NCBI GenBank assembly: GCA_012718915.1
Contig: JAAYBI010000095.1
Location: 1-50,565 of the forward strand
DNA length: 50,565 bases
Direction: 5' to 3'
Source of the DNA: Clostridiaceae bacterium
Lineage (GTDB): Bacteria; Bacillota; Clostridia; Saccharofermentanales; Saccharofermentanaceae
Part shown: piece by piece, positions 1 to 8,504 of the stretch
Position numbering within the stretch: the stretch's first letter is position 1
How the letters are laid out: each line of letters opens with the position of its first letter
Program-made: the position numbers and the translations under genes
Notes under the pieces: model-generated
Told to the model about the DNA's origin: nothing
The model's input: only the letters and a program-made list of their open reading frames with translations
Databases searched by the model: none

Positions 1-12
1 CAAACTCTCAAA
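1..12 (-). rRNA. rrs: 16S rRNA, extreme 5' end only
   Basis: Read on the minus strand, the first bases of the window are TTTGAGAGTTTG, the conserved start of bacterial 16S rRNA (the primer-27F region). The gene runs off the left edge. The leader and strong promoter found just upstream on the same strand support the call. Only about a dozen bases are present, so the exact mature 5' end cannot be fixed. Confidence 0.7.
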
Positions 13-19
13 TCAATGC

Positions 20-119
20 TTGAGAGCCTTTTGGCTCTTTGTTTACTTTTCTTTTTCAACTCTTTTGAATTGAACTTAGGCTCGTTGTTTGTTTTGCTCT
101 TCTATTCAATTTTCAAGGT
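20..119 (-). promoter_or_regulatory. rRNA operon leader
   Basis: The transcribed leader between the rrn promoter and 16S. On the minus strand it holds ACCTTGAAAATTGAATAGA (101-119), similar to the CTTTGAAAACTGAA-type element common in Firmicute rrn leaders and spacers. It also holds a hairpin, AGAGCC-AAAA-GGCTCT (23-38), just before 16S. The hairpin is followed by 16S sequence rather than a T-tract, so it looks like a processing or antitermination structure and not a terminator. Confidence 0.5.
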
Positions 120-150
120 CCGGTCGCGCCGTTTCGTGAAGCGCTTGATT

Positions 151-179
151 ATATTAGCATCCACCCCTTGAACTGTCAA
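151..179 (-). promoter_or_regulatory. rRNA operon promoter
   Basis: Minus strand: -35 TTGACA (174-179), 17-base spacer, -10 TAATAT (151-156) preceded by TG at the extended -10 position. An overlapping TATAAT lies at 148-153 with a 20-base spacer. Upstream (about 180-240) the strand is rich in A-tracts, as in an UP element. From here to 555 I see no credible gene; the short plus-strand frames at 321-551 lack ribosome binding sites. Confidence 0.7.
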
Positions 180-555
180 CCGCTATTTCTGCTTTTTTTC
201 TGTTTTTTTCAACATTTGTGAAATCGACTGTTTTTGCGATTTTTATATTAATAGTATATTAAGGAAAAGCAAGTCATTTCGTAACGAACCTTTGTCACTA
301 CCTGATCATTTATCGATATTTTGTGTCCCTTCTCCAATTTAACTTATCTGCATCTTCTCCTTGGATGCCTCGCATTGTTCCTGCGCAAAAACTTCATCCC
401 CTGTCTAGTCCTGATACAGATTCTTATTTTTCATGGCATTTTTGCCTTGAGTGCCCAGATGCGACTACTCCCTATCGCTCGTTCTTTATTTTTACAAATA
501 ATGCGTCAGTTTTTTTCATACTTTTATGCATATAGTGTTTTTTCTTGTTAAGTCC

Positions 556-584
556 TTGATTTGCAGACTCTTTGCGATTACAAT
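556..584 (+). promoter_or_regulatory. candidate ldh promoter
   Basis: TTGATT (556-561), 17-base spacer, TACAAT (579-584). It would give a leader of about 100 bases before the ATG at 691. The match is moderate and was chosen by position as well as sequence. Confidence 0.4.
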
Positions 585-690
585 ACGCTTGCCGGAAATT
601 AATCATTTATTTTTCGGCTTGATCGAACACAATCATAGACGATGGCGTAATGTCCGATCATCGCTTAATGGGAAGCAGGGGTAGGAAAAT

Positions 691-1650
691 ATGATGATTA
701 AGAAGAAACACGGCTCGAAGGTTGCTATCATCGGAGCCGGCGCGGTCGGAGCAACCACCGCATTTGCTATGGCTATTCAACAACTCTGCACGGAACTTGT
801 CCTCATTGATGTCAATAAGGATAAAGCCACCGGAGAGTGCCTCGACATCTCTCATGGCCTGCCTTTTTTGGGTCAGATGGACATCTATGCCGGAGATTAT
901 TCTGATGTTAAGGATTGTGACTTGATTATCATTACTGCGGGTATTCCGAGAAAACCCGGTGAAACCCGACTTGATCTGGCTAAAAAGAACGTCGCACTTG
1001 CAAAAAATATCACGGCAAGCATCATGGAGCATTACAACGGCGGCATAATTCTGGTGGTTTCCAACCCCGTTGACGTCCTTACTTATATGATTACCAAGTG
1101 GACCGGATTACCGCGCAATCGTGTCATTGGTTCGGGTACAGTTCTTGACAGCGCACGTTTCAGAACTCTTCTTTCTCAGAAGCTCGAGATCGACGTTCGA
1201 AACGTCCACGGATATATAATCGGCGAGCACGGCGACTCCCAGCTGCCTGCTTGGAGCGCAACAAACATTGCCGGTCTTTCAATCGACGATTACGCCAAGA
1301 CTTCAGGCATATCTTTTACGCAAGCTGACCGTATCGAAATTGCAGAAAAAACCCGTTACGCCGGTGCTGAGGTCATCAAGATGAAGGGTGCAACTTTCAA
1401 CGGTATCGCAATTTCTATATGTACAATAGCTAAGTCCATCCTCAAAGGCGAAAACACCATCCGCACTGTCGGTTGTGTCTTGAACGGAGAGTACGGAATT
1501 TATGATGTTGCAACCAACGTGCCGACAGTTATAGGCGCAGACGGAATAGAGCGTGTACTTGAGCTCGAACTCGAACCGCAGGAACTTCGCTTTTTGCATA
1601 GCTCTTCGGAGCAAGTCAAAAAAATACTTGCCGAGCTTAAAGAAGAGTAA
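691..1650 (+). CDS. ldh: L-lactate/malate dehydrogenase family protein
   Basis: NAD-dependent 2-hydroxyacid dehydrogenase of the LDH/MDH superfamily, 319 residues (family usually about 315). Rossmann motif GAGAVG at 15-20, followed by Asp40, which favours NAD over NADP. Active-site loop at 84-96, SNPVD at 124-128, DSARFR at 153-158 (catalytic Asp and substrate-binding Arg), and catalytic His180 in GEHGDS. In a fermenter the expected role is pyruvate to L-lactate with NADH reoxidation. Oddity: the loop reads GIPRKPGETR, with Arg87 at the discriminator position (102 of Bacillus LDH), where lactate enzymes normally carry Gln; Arg there is typical of malate dehydrogenase. The rest of the loop (PGETRLDL) is LDH-like, so the substrate remains open. 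Transcribed alone, with its own terminator. Confidence 0.9.
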   Translation: MMIKKKHGSKVAIIGAGAVGATTAFAMAIQQLCTELVLIDVNKDKATGECLDISHGLPFLGQMDIYAGDYSDVKDCDLIIITAGIPRKPGETRLDLAKKNVALAKNITASIMEHYNGGIILVVSNPVDVLTYMITKWTGLPRNRVIGSGTVLDSARFRTLLSQKLEIDVRNVHGYIIGEHGDSQLPAWSATNIAGLSIDDYAKTSGISFTQADRIEIAEKTRYAGAEVIKMKGATFNGIAISICTIAKSILKGENTIRTVGCVLNGEYGIYDVATNVPTVIGADGIERVLELELEPQELRFLHSSSEQVKKILAELKEE

Positions 1651-1679
1651 TATACTTCCGCTGATATAACCATTATTGC

Positions 1680-1725
1680 ACTGCCTCATTTGACTACTAA
1701 CCAAGTCAGGCGAGGCAGTTTTTTT
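1680..1725 (+). terminator. ldh terminator
   Basis: Outer stem ACTGCCTC (1680-1687) with GAGGCAGT (1712-1719), inner stem TGACT (1691-1695) with AGTCA (1704-1708), then a run of seven T. Closely resembles the terminator at 29819-29860. Confidence 0.9.
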
Positions 1726-1842
1726 GACTGTTTTTTTGACTGTTTAACAGGCACCCTTTTTCATTTTCTTATCCGCTGTTATAATGGACTCGATACTTTG
1801 AGTTTTCTATGCTCTGCCGATTAATATACACGGAGGCGACGC

Positions 1843-2379
1843 ATGCCCGATTTTTTTGAATCTCTTCACAACCGTTCGAGTTATCGAGGTAAATACCTCT
1901 CTGACCCAATTCCGCGATCGGATTTACGAAAAATAATCGAGGCTGGATTGGCTGCGCCGTCCGGTTGCAACAAGCAAACGACATCGATAATTGCCGTTGA
2001 TGATGCCGCTCTTTTAAGCCAATTACGCGCCATAATCGTCCCGCCAATCGGTGAGACGGCACCGGCGATAATTTGTGTGTTGACCCGGCAAATCAATGCG
2101 TATCGAGACCGTTGTTTTAGCGTTCAGGACTATTCTGCAGCAATTATGAATATGCTTCTGGCAATTGAGGCTCTCGGTTACAACAGCTGCTGGATTGAAG
2201 GCCATATCACAGATGTCGATCAAATTGGCAGACAAATGGCAGACATCTTAGGCGTCCCGGAAAATTATGATCTTGTATGTTTTCTGCCGGTCGGCATAGC
2301 GGCAGAGGAACCTACGCATGCCAAAAAAAGACCCTTCGAAGAAAGGGCCTGGTTTAATGGTTTTGAGCAATTCGACTGA
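1843..2379 (+). CDS. nitroreductase family protein
   Basis: FMN-dependent NAD(P)H oxidoreductase of the nitroreductase fold, 178 residues. Early Arg/Ser motif RSSYRGKYL (about 11-19, phosphate and flavin contact in the family), AAPSGCNKQ (37-45; the usual form is APSGGNxQ), hydrophobic YNSCWIEG (about 108-115), and a late PVGIA strand. GGAGG lies about 10 bases before the ATG. The in vivo substrate of this subfamily is not predictable from sequence. It converges with galK, and the galK terminator lies inside its last codons. Confidence 0.85.
   Translation: MPDFFESLHNRSSYRGKYLSDPIPRSDLRKIIEAGLAAPSGCNKQTTSIIAVDDAALLSQLRAIIVPPIGETAPAIICVLTRQINAYRDRCFSVQDYSAAIMNMLLAIEALGYNSCWIEGHITDVDQIGRQMADILGVPENYDLVCFLPVGIAAEEPTHAKKRPFEERAWFNGFEQFD
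2323..2350 (-). terminator. galK terminator inside the nitroreductase gene
   Basis: On the minus strand, GGCCCTT and AAGGGTC pair (one G-T wobble) around TCTTCG and are followed by seven T. It lies about 40 bases past the galK stop, within the coding sequence of the convergent nitroreductase gene. Confidence 0.8.
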
Positions 2380-2391
2380 GAAGAAAACGAT

Positions 2392-3579
2392 TTATGTCGA
2401 TTCAATCCTGCGCTCTCCTGCGCCATCGGTGATGTCAGCATAGTAGAACTCCGGAGAATAACCGGTCTTTTTTCTATAGATCTCGCCAGCGTTCGCAATA
2501 AGAGCATCCGAATGTCGCGTCTCAACCAAAGCGATTGCGCATCCGCCAAATCCCGCACCAGTCATTCGTGCTCCAATAACACCCTCTTGACTTTTGCATG
2601 CGTCCACCATCGCATCAAGCTCTATTCCGGTGACTTCAAAATCTTTCCGGAGTGACTCATGCGACTCATTCATAAGTCTTCCGAAAGCGACCAAATCGTC
2701 TCTTTCAAGAAGTTCGCAAGCGCTGATGGTCCGAGCATTTTCATAGACAACGTGACGGGCTCTCTTAAGTGCAACCGGATTGGCAATAATCGATTTGTTA
2801 TCCTCAAACTGTTGCGGTGTGACATCGGCCAGACATTTGATATCAAGCGCCTTTTCGAGTGATTTATAAGCTTCATCACACTCTTTCCGACGCTGATTAT
2901 AAGCGCTTTCAATCAACGATCGAGGCTTTTTAGTGTTGCACAAGACGAGTCGATAACCATATTGGTCAAATCGAACCGGAACATATCTGTATATCAGATC
3001 GGAACATCGCAAAAAGATTGCGGAATCTTTTTGCCCCATTGATGAAGCAAATTGATCCATGATGCCACAATTCATTCCGACATACTGATTCTCGGCTTCT
3101 TGCGCTATTAATGCAATTTCCACATAGTCAACCGGCGTGGAAATCTTTTCGTGACTGAGAGTCGCAATCGCAGTAGCCATAGCGACTTCTATGGCTGCCG
3201 AAGAAGAAAGTCCGCTGCCGTGCGGAACGGTCTCGTCAAACAGCACATCCATTCCCGTAACTGAATATCCCTTTTGCTGCATCACATATGCGACACCAAT
3301 TTGATAAGCACCCCATCCAATCGTCTTATACTTTGATAAATCACTGATATGAGCCTCAACCGTGGTGTCTATATCAGATGCACGCAAACGAATGATACCG
3401 TCGTCACGTTCTCGCAACAGACACATTGACCTTAGCGAAATCGCCGCAGGCAGGACGTATCCTCCTTGGTGGTCTGTATGTTCCCCGATAAGGTTGACTC
3501 TTGCAGGTCCGCAAAACGCGCGAACAGAGCCTTCGCCATAGTATTTCACAAACATTGATTTTAGTGATTCAATTTCCAT
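2392..3579 (-). CDS. galK: galactokinase
   Basis: Phosphorylates alpha-D-galactose to galactose 1-phosphate in the Leloir pathway; GHMP kinase superfamily, 395 residues (normal length). Galactokinase signature at 24-38 (GPARVNLIGEHTDHQ), ATP-binding loop PHGSGLSSSAA at 119-129, and the C-terminal GHMP motif TGAGFGG. The ATG follows GGAGG with good spacing. galT and galE are not adjacent. The gene starts 33 bases after the upstream carboxypeptidase gene on the same strand, so they may share a transcript. Confidence 0.95.
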   Translation of the reverse strand: MEIESLKSMFVKYYGEGSVRAFCGPARVNLIGEHTDHQGGYVLPAAISLRSMCLLRERDDGIIRLRASDIDTTVEAHISDLSKYKTIGWGAYQIGVAYVMQQKGYSVTGMDVLFDETVPHGSGLSSSAAIEVAMATAIATLSHEKISTPVDYVEIALIAQEAENQYVGMNCGIMDQFASSMGQKDSAIFLRCSDLIYRYVPVRFDQYGYRLVLCNTKKPRSLIESAYNQRRKECDEAYKSLEKALDIKCLADVTPQQFEDNKSIIANPVALKRARHVVYENARTISACELLERDDLVAFGRLMNESHESLRKDFEVTGIELDAMVDACKSQEGVIGARMTGAGFGGCAIALVETRHSDALIANAGEIYRKKTGYSPEFYYADITDGAGERRIEST

Positions 3580-3612
3580 GGCATCCTCCGAATGAAATTT
3601 GATTCAGACGAT

Positions 3613-5004
3613 TTATATGCGTCGAATACCGTCTTGAGAAGAACGATGTGACCGCTTTCTGCGCTTTCGGTGAACGACTGCGGGAATAATAACTAAAAAT
3701 ACAACGGCTACGATGAACACTATAATAACCAATCCGATTATTGAAATTACCGGGTGTTTCGAGAAGAAATTCCCCTCATCTTCTGATATGTTCTCAGTGT
3801 TTTTCGGTTCATTGGGTTGTTGGACTTCGGATGGTGTGATTGGTATGTCGGGCGTGATCTCCGGTTCCGGAACAGTAGGCTCGACAACACCCTCCGCTTC
3901 GAAGCCGACAGGAGAGTTGCACGGACGATAATCCATGACATTTCCGCTTATGCGATCCACCGGGTCCTGATCATAGCAAACCTGAGCGCCGGCATCCATA
4001 ACGGAAGCAACAAATATGGTTTGTTTTTTTGAAAGGTCATAGGGAATTCCGCATACTATGGTAATCATTTCACTTCCGTTCTTATTGAGAGAAAATGCTG
4101 CCATTCCGGTGCCGGCAACGATGGTGGTTCCTGTCTTACCTCCGACCACCTGAGCTACTTTTGTATCCTTGCCAAGAATCCAGGGATCATTAAGGAGATA
4201 ATTCGTATTGCGAGCGATACTCCATCCATCATATGTATGCTTGTTCGTTGCCTTAAAAACGTGTGTCGGCGAATTAATAATCGTCACAAAGTCCTGAAAG
4301 GAAAGTGCATAATTCATAATGACCGCAAGATCAGCGGCAGTTGTGTAATGATTGTCATTGTGAAGCCCATTAGTATTCGTGAAATTCGTATTCACTAACC
4401 CTAACTCGGCGGCTTTGTTGTTCATCATTATTGTGAATACATGCATTAGTGACGGCTCTGTTGGATCAATCGTTTCGCCTGTCTCTGAAGTATCCGTCGC
4501 GCTCGGAGTCGGCAACACAACGCACGATAGTTCAAGACCCTTTGCCGCAACCGCTTCTCCGATAACATTCGCTGCATCGTTCCCCGACGGAAGCATTGCA
4601 CCATATAACAGCTCACTAATTTGCACCTCTTCACCGACCACAAGCCCCATCATCGTAGAATTCGGAGTTGTCGCATCCATGGCAGTTTGGCTGACCGTCA
4701 CATAGTCCTGAGGATCAAGATATTCAAGCGCCAAAGCGACGGTCATGACCTTTGTCATGCTGGCAGGAAATATCTTCGTATCGGCATCTTTTGAAATAAC
4801 GACCTCTCCGGTTGTGCGATTAACAACAATATATGAAGCACATTCAACCTCTTCGAGGGGCGGAATATTTATCGGAGGTTGTTCAACGTCTGCAGATATC
4901 CAAATCGAAAACAGACTTAAAACCATCCCAAGCGCGACGAGGAACGATAATACACGTCGCGGGTTAGTACTGTTAATATTTTGAAATAAAGCCTTGTTTA
5001 TCAT
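3613..5004 (-). CDS. D-alanyl-D-alanine carboxypeptidase (class A PBP, peptidase S11)
   Basis: Trims the terminal D-Ala of peptidoglycan stem peptides at the outer face of the membrane. 463 residues. N-terminal hydrophobic signal (about 18-36), catalytic SMTK at 82-85, SGN at 140-142, KTG at 290-292. A Thr/Ser/Pro-rich insertion (about 165-185) lies between the second and third motifs. The C-terminus is unusual for DacA/DacF: an acidic/Pro linker, then a true transmembrane helix (about 425-450) and a basic tail, in place of the amphipathic anchor. The ATG at 5004 is chosen because TTTAGGAG sits 5 bases before it; the TTG six codons upstream has no ribosome binding site. The gyrA terminator lies directly upstream. 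Confidence 0.9.
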   Translation of the reverse strand: MINKALFQNINSTNPRRVLSFLVALGMVLSLFSIWISADVEQPPINIPPLEEVECASYIVVNRTTGEVVISKDADTKIFPASMTKVMTVALALEYLDPQDYVTVSQTAMDATTPNSTMMGLVVGEEVQISELLYGAMLPSGNDAANVIGEAVAAKGLELSCVVLPTPSATDTSETGETIDPTEPSLMHVFTIMMNNKAAELGLVNTNFTNTNGLHNDNHYTTAADLAVIMNYALSFQDFVTIINSPTHVFKATNKHTYDGWSIARNTNYLLNDPWILGKDTKVAQVVGGKTGTTIVAGTGMAAFSLNKNGSEMITIVCGIPYDLSKKQTIFVASVMDAGAQVCYDQDPVDRISGNVMDYRPCNSPVGFEAEGVVEPTVPEPEITPDIPITPSEVQQPNEPKNTENISEDEGNFFSKHPVISIIGLVIIVFIVAVVFLVIIPAVVHRKRRKRSHRSSQDGIRRI

Positions 5005-5013
5005 GTTCACTCC

Positions 5014-5048
5014 TAAAAACAACAGGCCGCGCTTTACAGCGCGACCTG
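5014..5048 (-). terminator. gyrA terminator
   Basis: CAGGTCGCGC and GCGCGGCCTG (about 5023-5048) form a GC-rich stem around TGTAAA, followed on the minus strand by TTGTTTTT. The T-tract runs straight into the AGGAG of the downstream carboxypeptidase gene, leaving no room for a separate promoter. Confidence 0.9.
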
Positions 5049-5060
5049 CTTTATTCTTGA

Positions 5061-7712
5061 TTAATCTTCGGCCGAATCGACCTGCAGATCGTTTCCGGTC
5101 ATTGAGAAGTCACAGGAATCTGATGCGTCAGCAGTATCTTCGGAAGATGTCTCTGAATCAACGTCCGGCTCCTCAGCCTCAGGTTCTTCGTGCTCAACCA
5201 CAGCGATATCCACAATCTTTCCGTCCTTGGAACGCATGAGCGTAACGCCTTGAGTTACTCGAGACAGAATCGGTATTTCGGAGACAGCCAATCGTATGAC
5301 AACGCCATTGTCGTTAATTAGTAGCAGGTCCTGATTCTCGTCAACCAAGGCAATTCTGACCAGAGGCCCGGTCTTGTCGGTAATTTTGTAAGTCATGAGA
5401 CCCTTACCGCCCCTGCTCTGAGTGCGATACTCATCCATCTCCGTCCGCTTCCCAAAGCCGTTTTCGGAAACAACGAGAAGATTGAGACCTTCTACGATAG
5501 GTGCCATGCCGATGACGCGATCATCATGACGCAGGCTGACGCCTCTGACTCCCATCGTGTTTCTGCCCGTGCTTCGAACGTCATCTTCCGAAAAACGAAT
5601 GGACAAGCCTCTTCGTGTTACTAAAACGACTTCTTGCTTGCCGTCAGTCAATTGCGCTCCGACTAACTCATCATCTTCACGAATATTTATTGCAATTAAG
5701 CCGCCCTTGTTAATCTTTGAATAATCCGAAAGCAGCGATTTTTTAACGATACCTTCCATCGTCGCCATCATCAGATAGGCGTCATTTTCGAAAGAACTCA
5801 CAGGAATCACCGTCTTGACCTTTTCGCTCCCTTCGAGTTGAAGCAGGTTAACTATGGCTGTGCCTTTCGCTTGTCTGCTCGCTTCCGGAACTTGATAGCC
5901 CTTTAGCCTGAAGACTCGACCGCGGTTCGTGAAGCAGAGAAGTGTCGCATGCGTTGACGTCGTGATTATCTGTTCGACAAAATCTTCTTCTCGCGTGCTC
6001 AATCCCGTAACGCCTCGGCCTCCTCTGTGTTGGCTGCGGTAGGTGTCAACCGGCAAGCGTTTTACATATCCGAGATGCGTCAAAGTGACAACGACGTCTT
6101 CTTCTCTAATTAATGATTCGTCATCAATATCTTCATCCTCTCCGGCAATGATTTCGGAGCGACGATCGTCGGCATACTTCGACTTAACCGCAAGAATTTC
6201 TTTTTTGATAATCTCGTGAAGAAGCACATCATCTTGTAAAACGAGACGAAAATAATCTATCTTGTCCTGAAGATCCTTGTGCTCAGTTTCGAGTTTTTCA
6301 CGCTCGAGGCCGGTCAATCGACCCAGTCGCATATCAACAATATGCTGGGCTTGTCTTTCAGTAAAACCAAATCTCTCGCTTAATCTAGCCTTGGCTTGAT
6401 CTTCAGTATGTGAAGATCTAATGATTGCGATAACTTCATCGATATTATCAATTGCTATCAGCAGGCCTTCAACAATGTGTTGACGCGCTTCTGCCTTTTC
6501 TAAATCAAATCGCGTTCTTCGGAGTACAACATCTTCCTGATGACGAATATAGTGAGTCAGGGCATCAAGAAGGGTTATGGTCTTGGGCTCAAGTCTTCCC
6601 GCCTCATCAGGCACCAACGCCAGCATATTGGCATTGAAAGCATCTTGAAGCGCAGAATGTTTGTACAGCTGATTGAGAACAACGTTAGCGTTTGCATCCT
6701 TTTTAAGTTCGACAACAATACGGACGGCTTCATTACGGTCGGACTCATCGCGAATATCTGAAATACCTTCAATTCGCTTGTCCTTAACAAGTTCCGCAAT
6801 CTTTTCAATCAGCCGGGCTTTATTCACCATGTACGGAAGATCATGGACGACAATTCTCTGTCGGTTGGTCTTCATAATTTCAATATCTGCATGCGCACGG
6901 ACGACAATTCGACCACGACCTGTACGATAAGCATCTCGGATACCGCGCTGTCCTAAAATCGCTCCTCCGGTGGGAAAGTCCGGTCCGTGAACGACCGTCA
7001 TTAATTCTTCGACCGAAGCATCCGGGTTATCCAGCAGCATGACCACGCCGTCAATAACTTCACCCATATTATGAGGAGGAATATTGGTTGCCATACCGAC
7101 GGCTATACCTACAGATCCGTTAACCAGCAAGTTCGGAAAGCGAGCCGGCAACGCAATCGGTTCCATCTCATGTTCATCGAAGTTAGGGCGAAAATCGACG
7201 GTGTTTTTGTTAATATCACTCATCATCTCGAGTGACACCTTCTCTAGGCGCGCCTCCGTATATCGGTACGCCGCCGGCGGATCACCATCCATCGAACCGA
7301 AGTTGCCGTGACCGTCGACCAAGGTATGTCGCATCGAAAAATCCTGAGCGAGACGAACCAGCGCGTCATAAACCGACATGTCGCCATGTGGGTGAAAACG
7401 ACCGAGCACATCACCGATCGTCGTTGCGCATTTACGAAATGGCTTCTCCGGCGTGAATCCTTGTGTATACATTGAATAGAGAATACGTCTATGAACCGGC
7501 TTCAGACCGTCTCTGACATCCGGCAGTGCACGATCAGAAATAACACTCATCGCATAGTCGATGAATGACTTCTTCATTTCGTGTTCGAGATCAACCGGGA
7601 TAATTGTATCTTGTACTGAGCGAAATACTGCGTCGACTTCTTGTTCTTTCCGTTTTCTTATATCCTGAACCGAATTTTCATCGGCTTGATTCGGACCTTT
7701 TGCTTCGGCCAT
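5061..7712 (-). CDS. gyrA: DNA gyrase subunit A
   Basis: Breakage-reunion subunit of gyrase, 883 residues. Catalytic Tyr151 in AYRYTEAR, active-site Arg150, GyrA box QHRGGRG (about residue 565) at the start of the beta-pinwheel C-terminal domain, and an acidic tail. The GyrA box supports gyrase over topoisomerase IV ParC. Start: GGAGGGG about 6 bases before the ATG. In the quinolone-resistance region HPHGDMSVYD, Met112 occupies the position of E. coli Ser83, while the Asp87 equivalent is kept. gyrB is not adjacent, and gyrA has its own promoter and terminator. Confidence 0.97.
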   Translation of the reverse strand: MAEAKGPNQADENSVQDIRKRKEQEVDAVFRSVQDTIIPVDLEHEMKKSFIDYAMSVISDRALPDVRDGLKPVHRRILYSMYTQGFTPEKPFRKCATTIGDVLGRFHPHGDMSVYDALVRLAQDFSMRHTLVDGHGNFGSMDGDPPAAYRYTEARLEKVSLEMMSDINKNTVDFRPNFDEHEMEPIALPARFPNLLVNGSVGIAVGMATNIPPHNMGEVIDGVVMLLDNPDASVEELMTVVHGPDFPTGGAILGQRGIRDAYRTGRGRIVVRAHADIEIMKTNRQRIVVHDLPYMVNKARLIEKIAELVKDKRIEGISDIRDESDRNEAVRIVVELKKDANANVVLNQLYKHSALQDAFNANMLALVPDEAGRLEPKTITLLDALTHYIRHQEDVVLRRTRFDLEKAEARQHIVEGLLIAIDNIDEVIAIIRSSHTEDQAKARLSERFGFTERQAQHIVDMRLGRLTGLEREKLETEHKDLQDKIDYFRLVLQDDVLLHEIIKKEILAVKSKYADDRRSEIIAGEDEDIDDESLIREEDVVVTLTHLGYVKRLPVDTYRSQHRGGRGVTGLSTREEDFVEQIITTSTHATLLCFTNRGRVFRLKGYQVPEASRQAKGTAIVNLLQLEGSEKVKTVIPVSSFENDAYLMMATMEGIVKKSLLSDYSKINKGGLIAINIREDDELVGAQLTDGKQEVVLVTRRGLSIRFSEDDVRSTGRNTMGVRGVSLRHDDRVIGMAPIVEGLNLLVVSENGFGKRTEMDEYRTQSRGGKGLMTYKITDKTGPLVRIALVDENQDLLLINDNGVVIRLAVSEIPILSRVTQGVTLMRSKDGKIVDIAVVEHEEPEAEEPDVDSETSSEDTADASDSCDFSMTGNDLQVDSAED

Positions 7713-7750
7713 TATTTACCCCTCCGCGACTGATAATTTTTCCTCTGAAC

Positions 7751-7759
7751 ATTATACCA
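7751..7759 (-). promoter_or_regulatory. gyrA promoter, extended -10
   Basis: TGGTATAAT on the minus strand about 40 bases before the gyrA ATG: a perfect -10 with a TGn extension. No convincing -35 is visible at the right distance. Confidence 0.5.
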
Positions 7760-7919
7760 AACTTTTCTCGCGCGCGTGTTATTACATATATAAACATTTC
7801 AGAGGCAAAATTTGATTTGCCGATTATGTAAAATATCTATCCATAATTGAATCAAATTGTTAATATGTTCATGCAATGATTGAGATTAACGAATCGTCTA
7901 TATATTAGAGGAGACCGGC

Positions 7920-8504
7920 ATGGAAAAGCCGACAGCTAGCGGCAACGACACTCAGACACCATTTATTTTCCCGGATGTCGAAGAGCTTTTCGAGCTCTAC
8001 GCGAACGATATTCTGCGTGTTTGTAACGTTTATCTTCGCAAACGCGGGCTGGCTGAAGATGCTTTCCAGGATGTTTTTGTTAAAGCCATAACTCGTTCAG
8101 AAACATATCGAGGCGAAACTCCAATAAAGTTCTGGTTGTTACAAATTGCCAGAAATGTTTGTAAGGATTATCTGAAGTCAGCTTGGTTCACGAGAGTAGG
8201 TTTTTATGAAGACTACGCCGAAACGGACACAGGAACCTCCGGAATTCCTGAAATTGCTGATCACAGCCGATACGACGATGAAGAGAATCGTATTATCGAC
8301 AACATCGATTGTGATTCAGACCTTATGGTCGCTGTCAAAGCTTTGCCGTTTAAGTATAAGGATGTGATTTTAATGCGGTTTTATCTTGACCTCTCCACCG
8401 CCGAGATTGCTGAACAGCTTGGGATCTCGGAAAATACTGTTCGCAGCCGACTTTTCCGTGCGCGGAAAATGTTGTCACCGTATATGAGTGAGGGCGATAA
8501 ATAA
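7920..8504 (+). CDS. ECF-type RNA polymerase sigma factor
   Basis: Sigma-70 family protein of 194 residues with only regions 2 and 4. Region 2 (about 20-95) carries AEDAFQDVFVKA and the helix FWLLQIARNVCKDYL. Region 4 (about 140-190) carries PFKYKDVILMRFYLDLSTAEIAEQLG and the helix-turn-helix ISENTVRSRLFRARKML. The linker is acidic. GAGGAG precedes the ATG. The stop codon shares a base with the start of the next gene (TAATG), so the pair is translationally coupled, as with a sigma factor and its regulator. Divergent from gyrA. No consensus sigma-A promoter was found upstream, so autoregulation is possible but not shown. Confidence 0.88.
   Translation: MEKPTASGNDTQTPFIFPDVEELFELYANDILRVCNVYLRKRGLAEDAFQDVFVKAITRSETYRGETPIKFWLLQIARNVCKDYLKSAWFTRVGFYEDYAETDTGTSGIPEIADHSRYDDEENRIIDNIDCDSDLMVAVKALPFKYKDVILMRFYLDLSTAEIAEQLGISENTVRSRLFRARKMLSPYMSEGDK

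Noticed and set aside
321-551. Short hydrophobic plus-strand frames upstream of ldh
   Set aside because: No ribosome binding site, no family resemblance, Phe/Ser/Leu-rich from AT-rich non-coding DNA next to the rRNA promoter.
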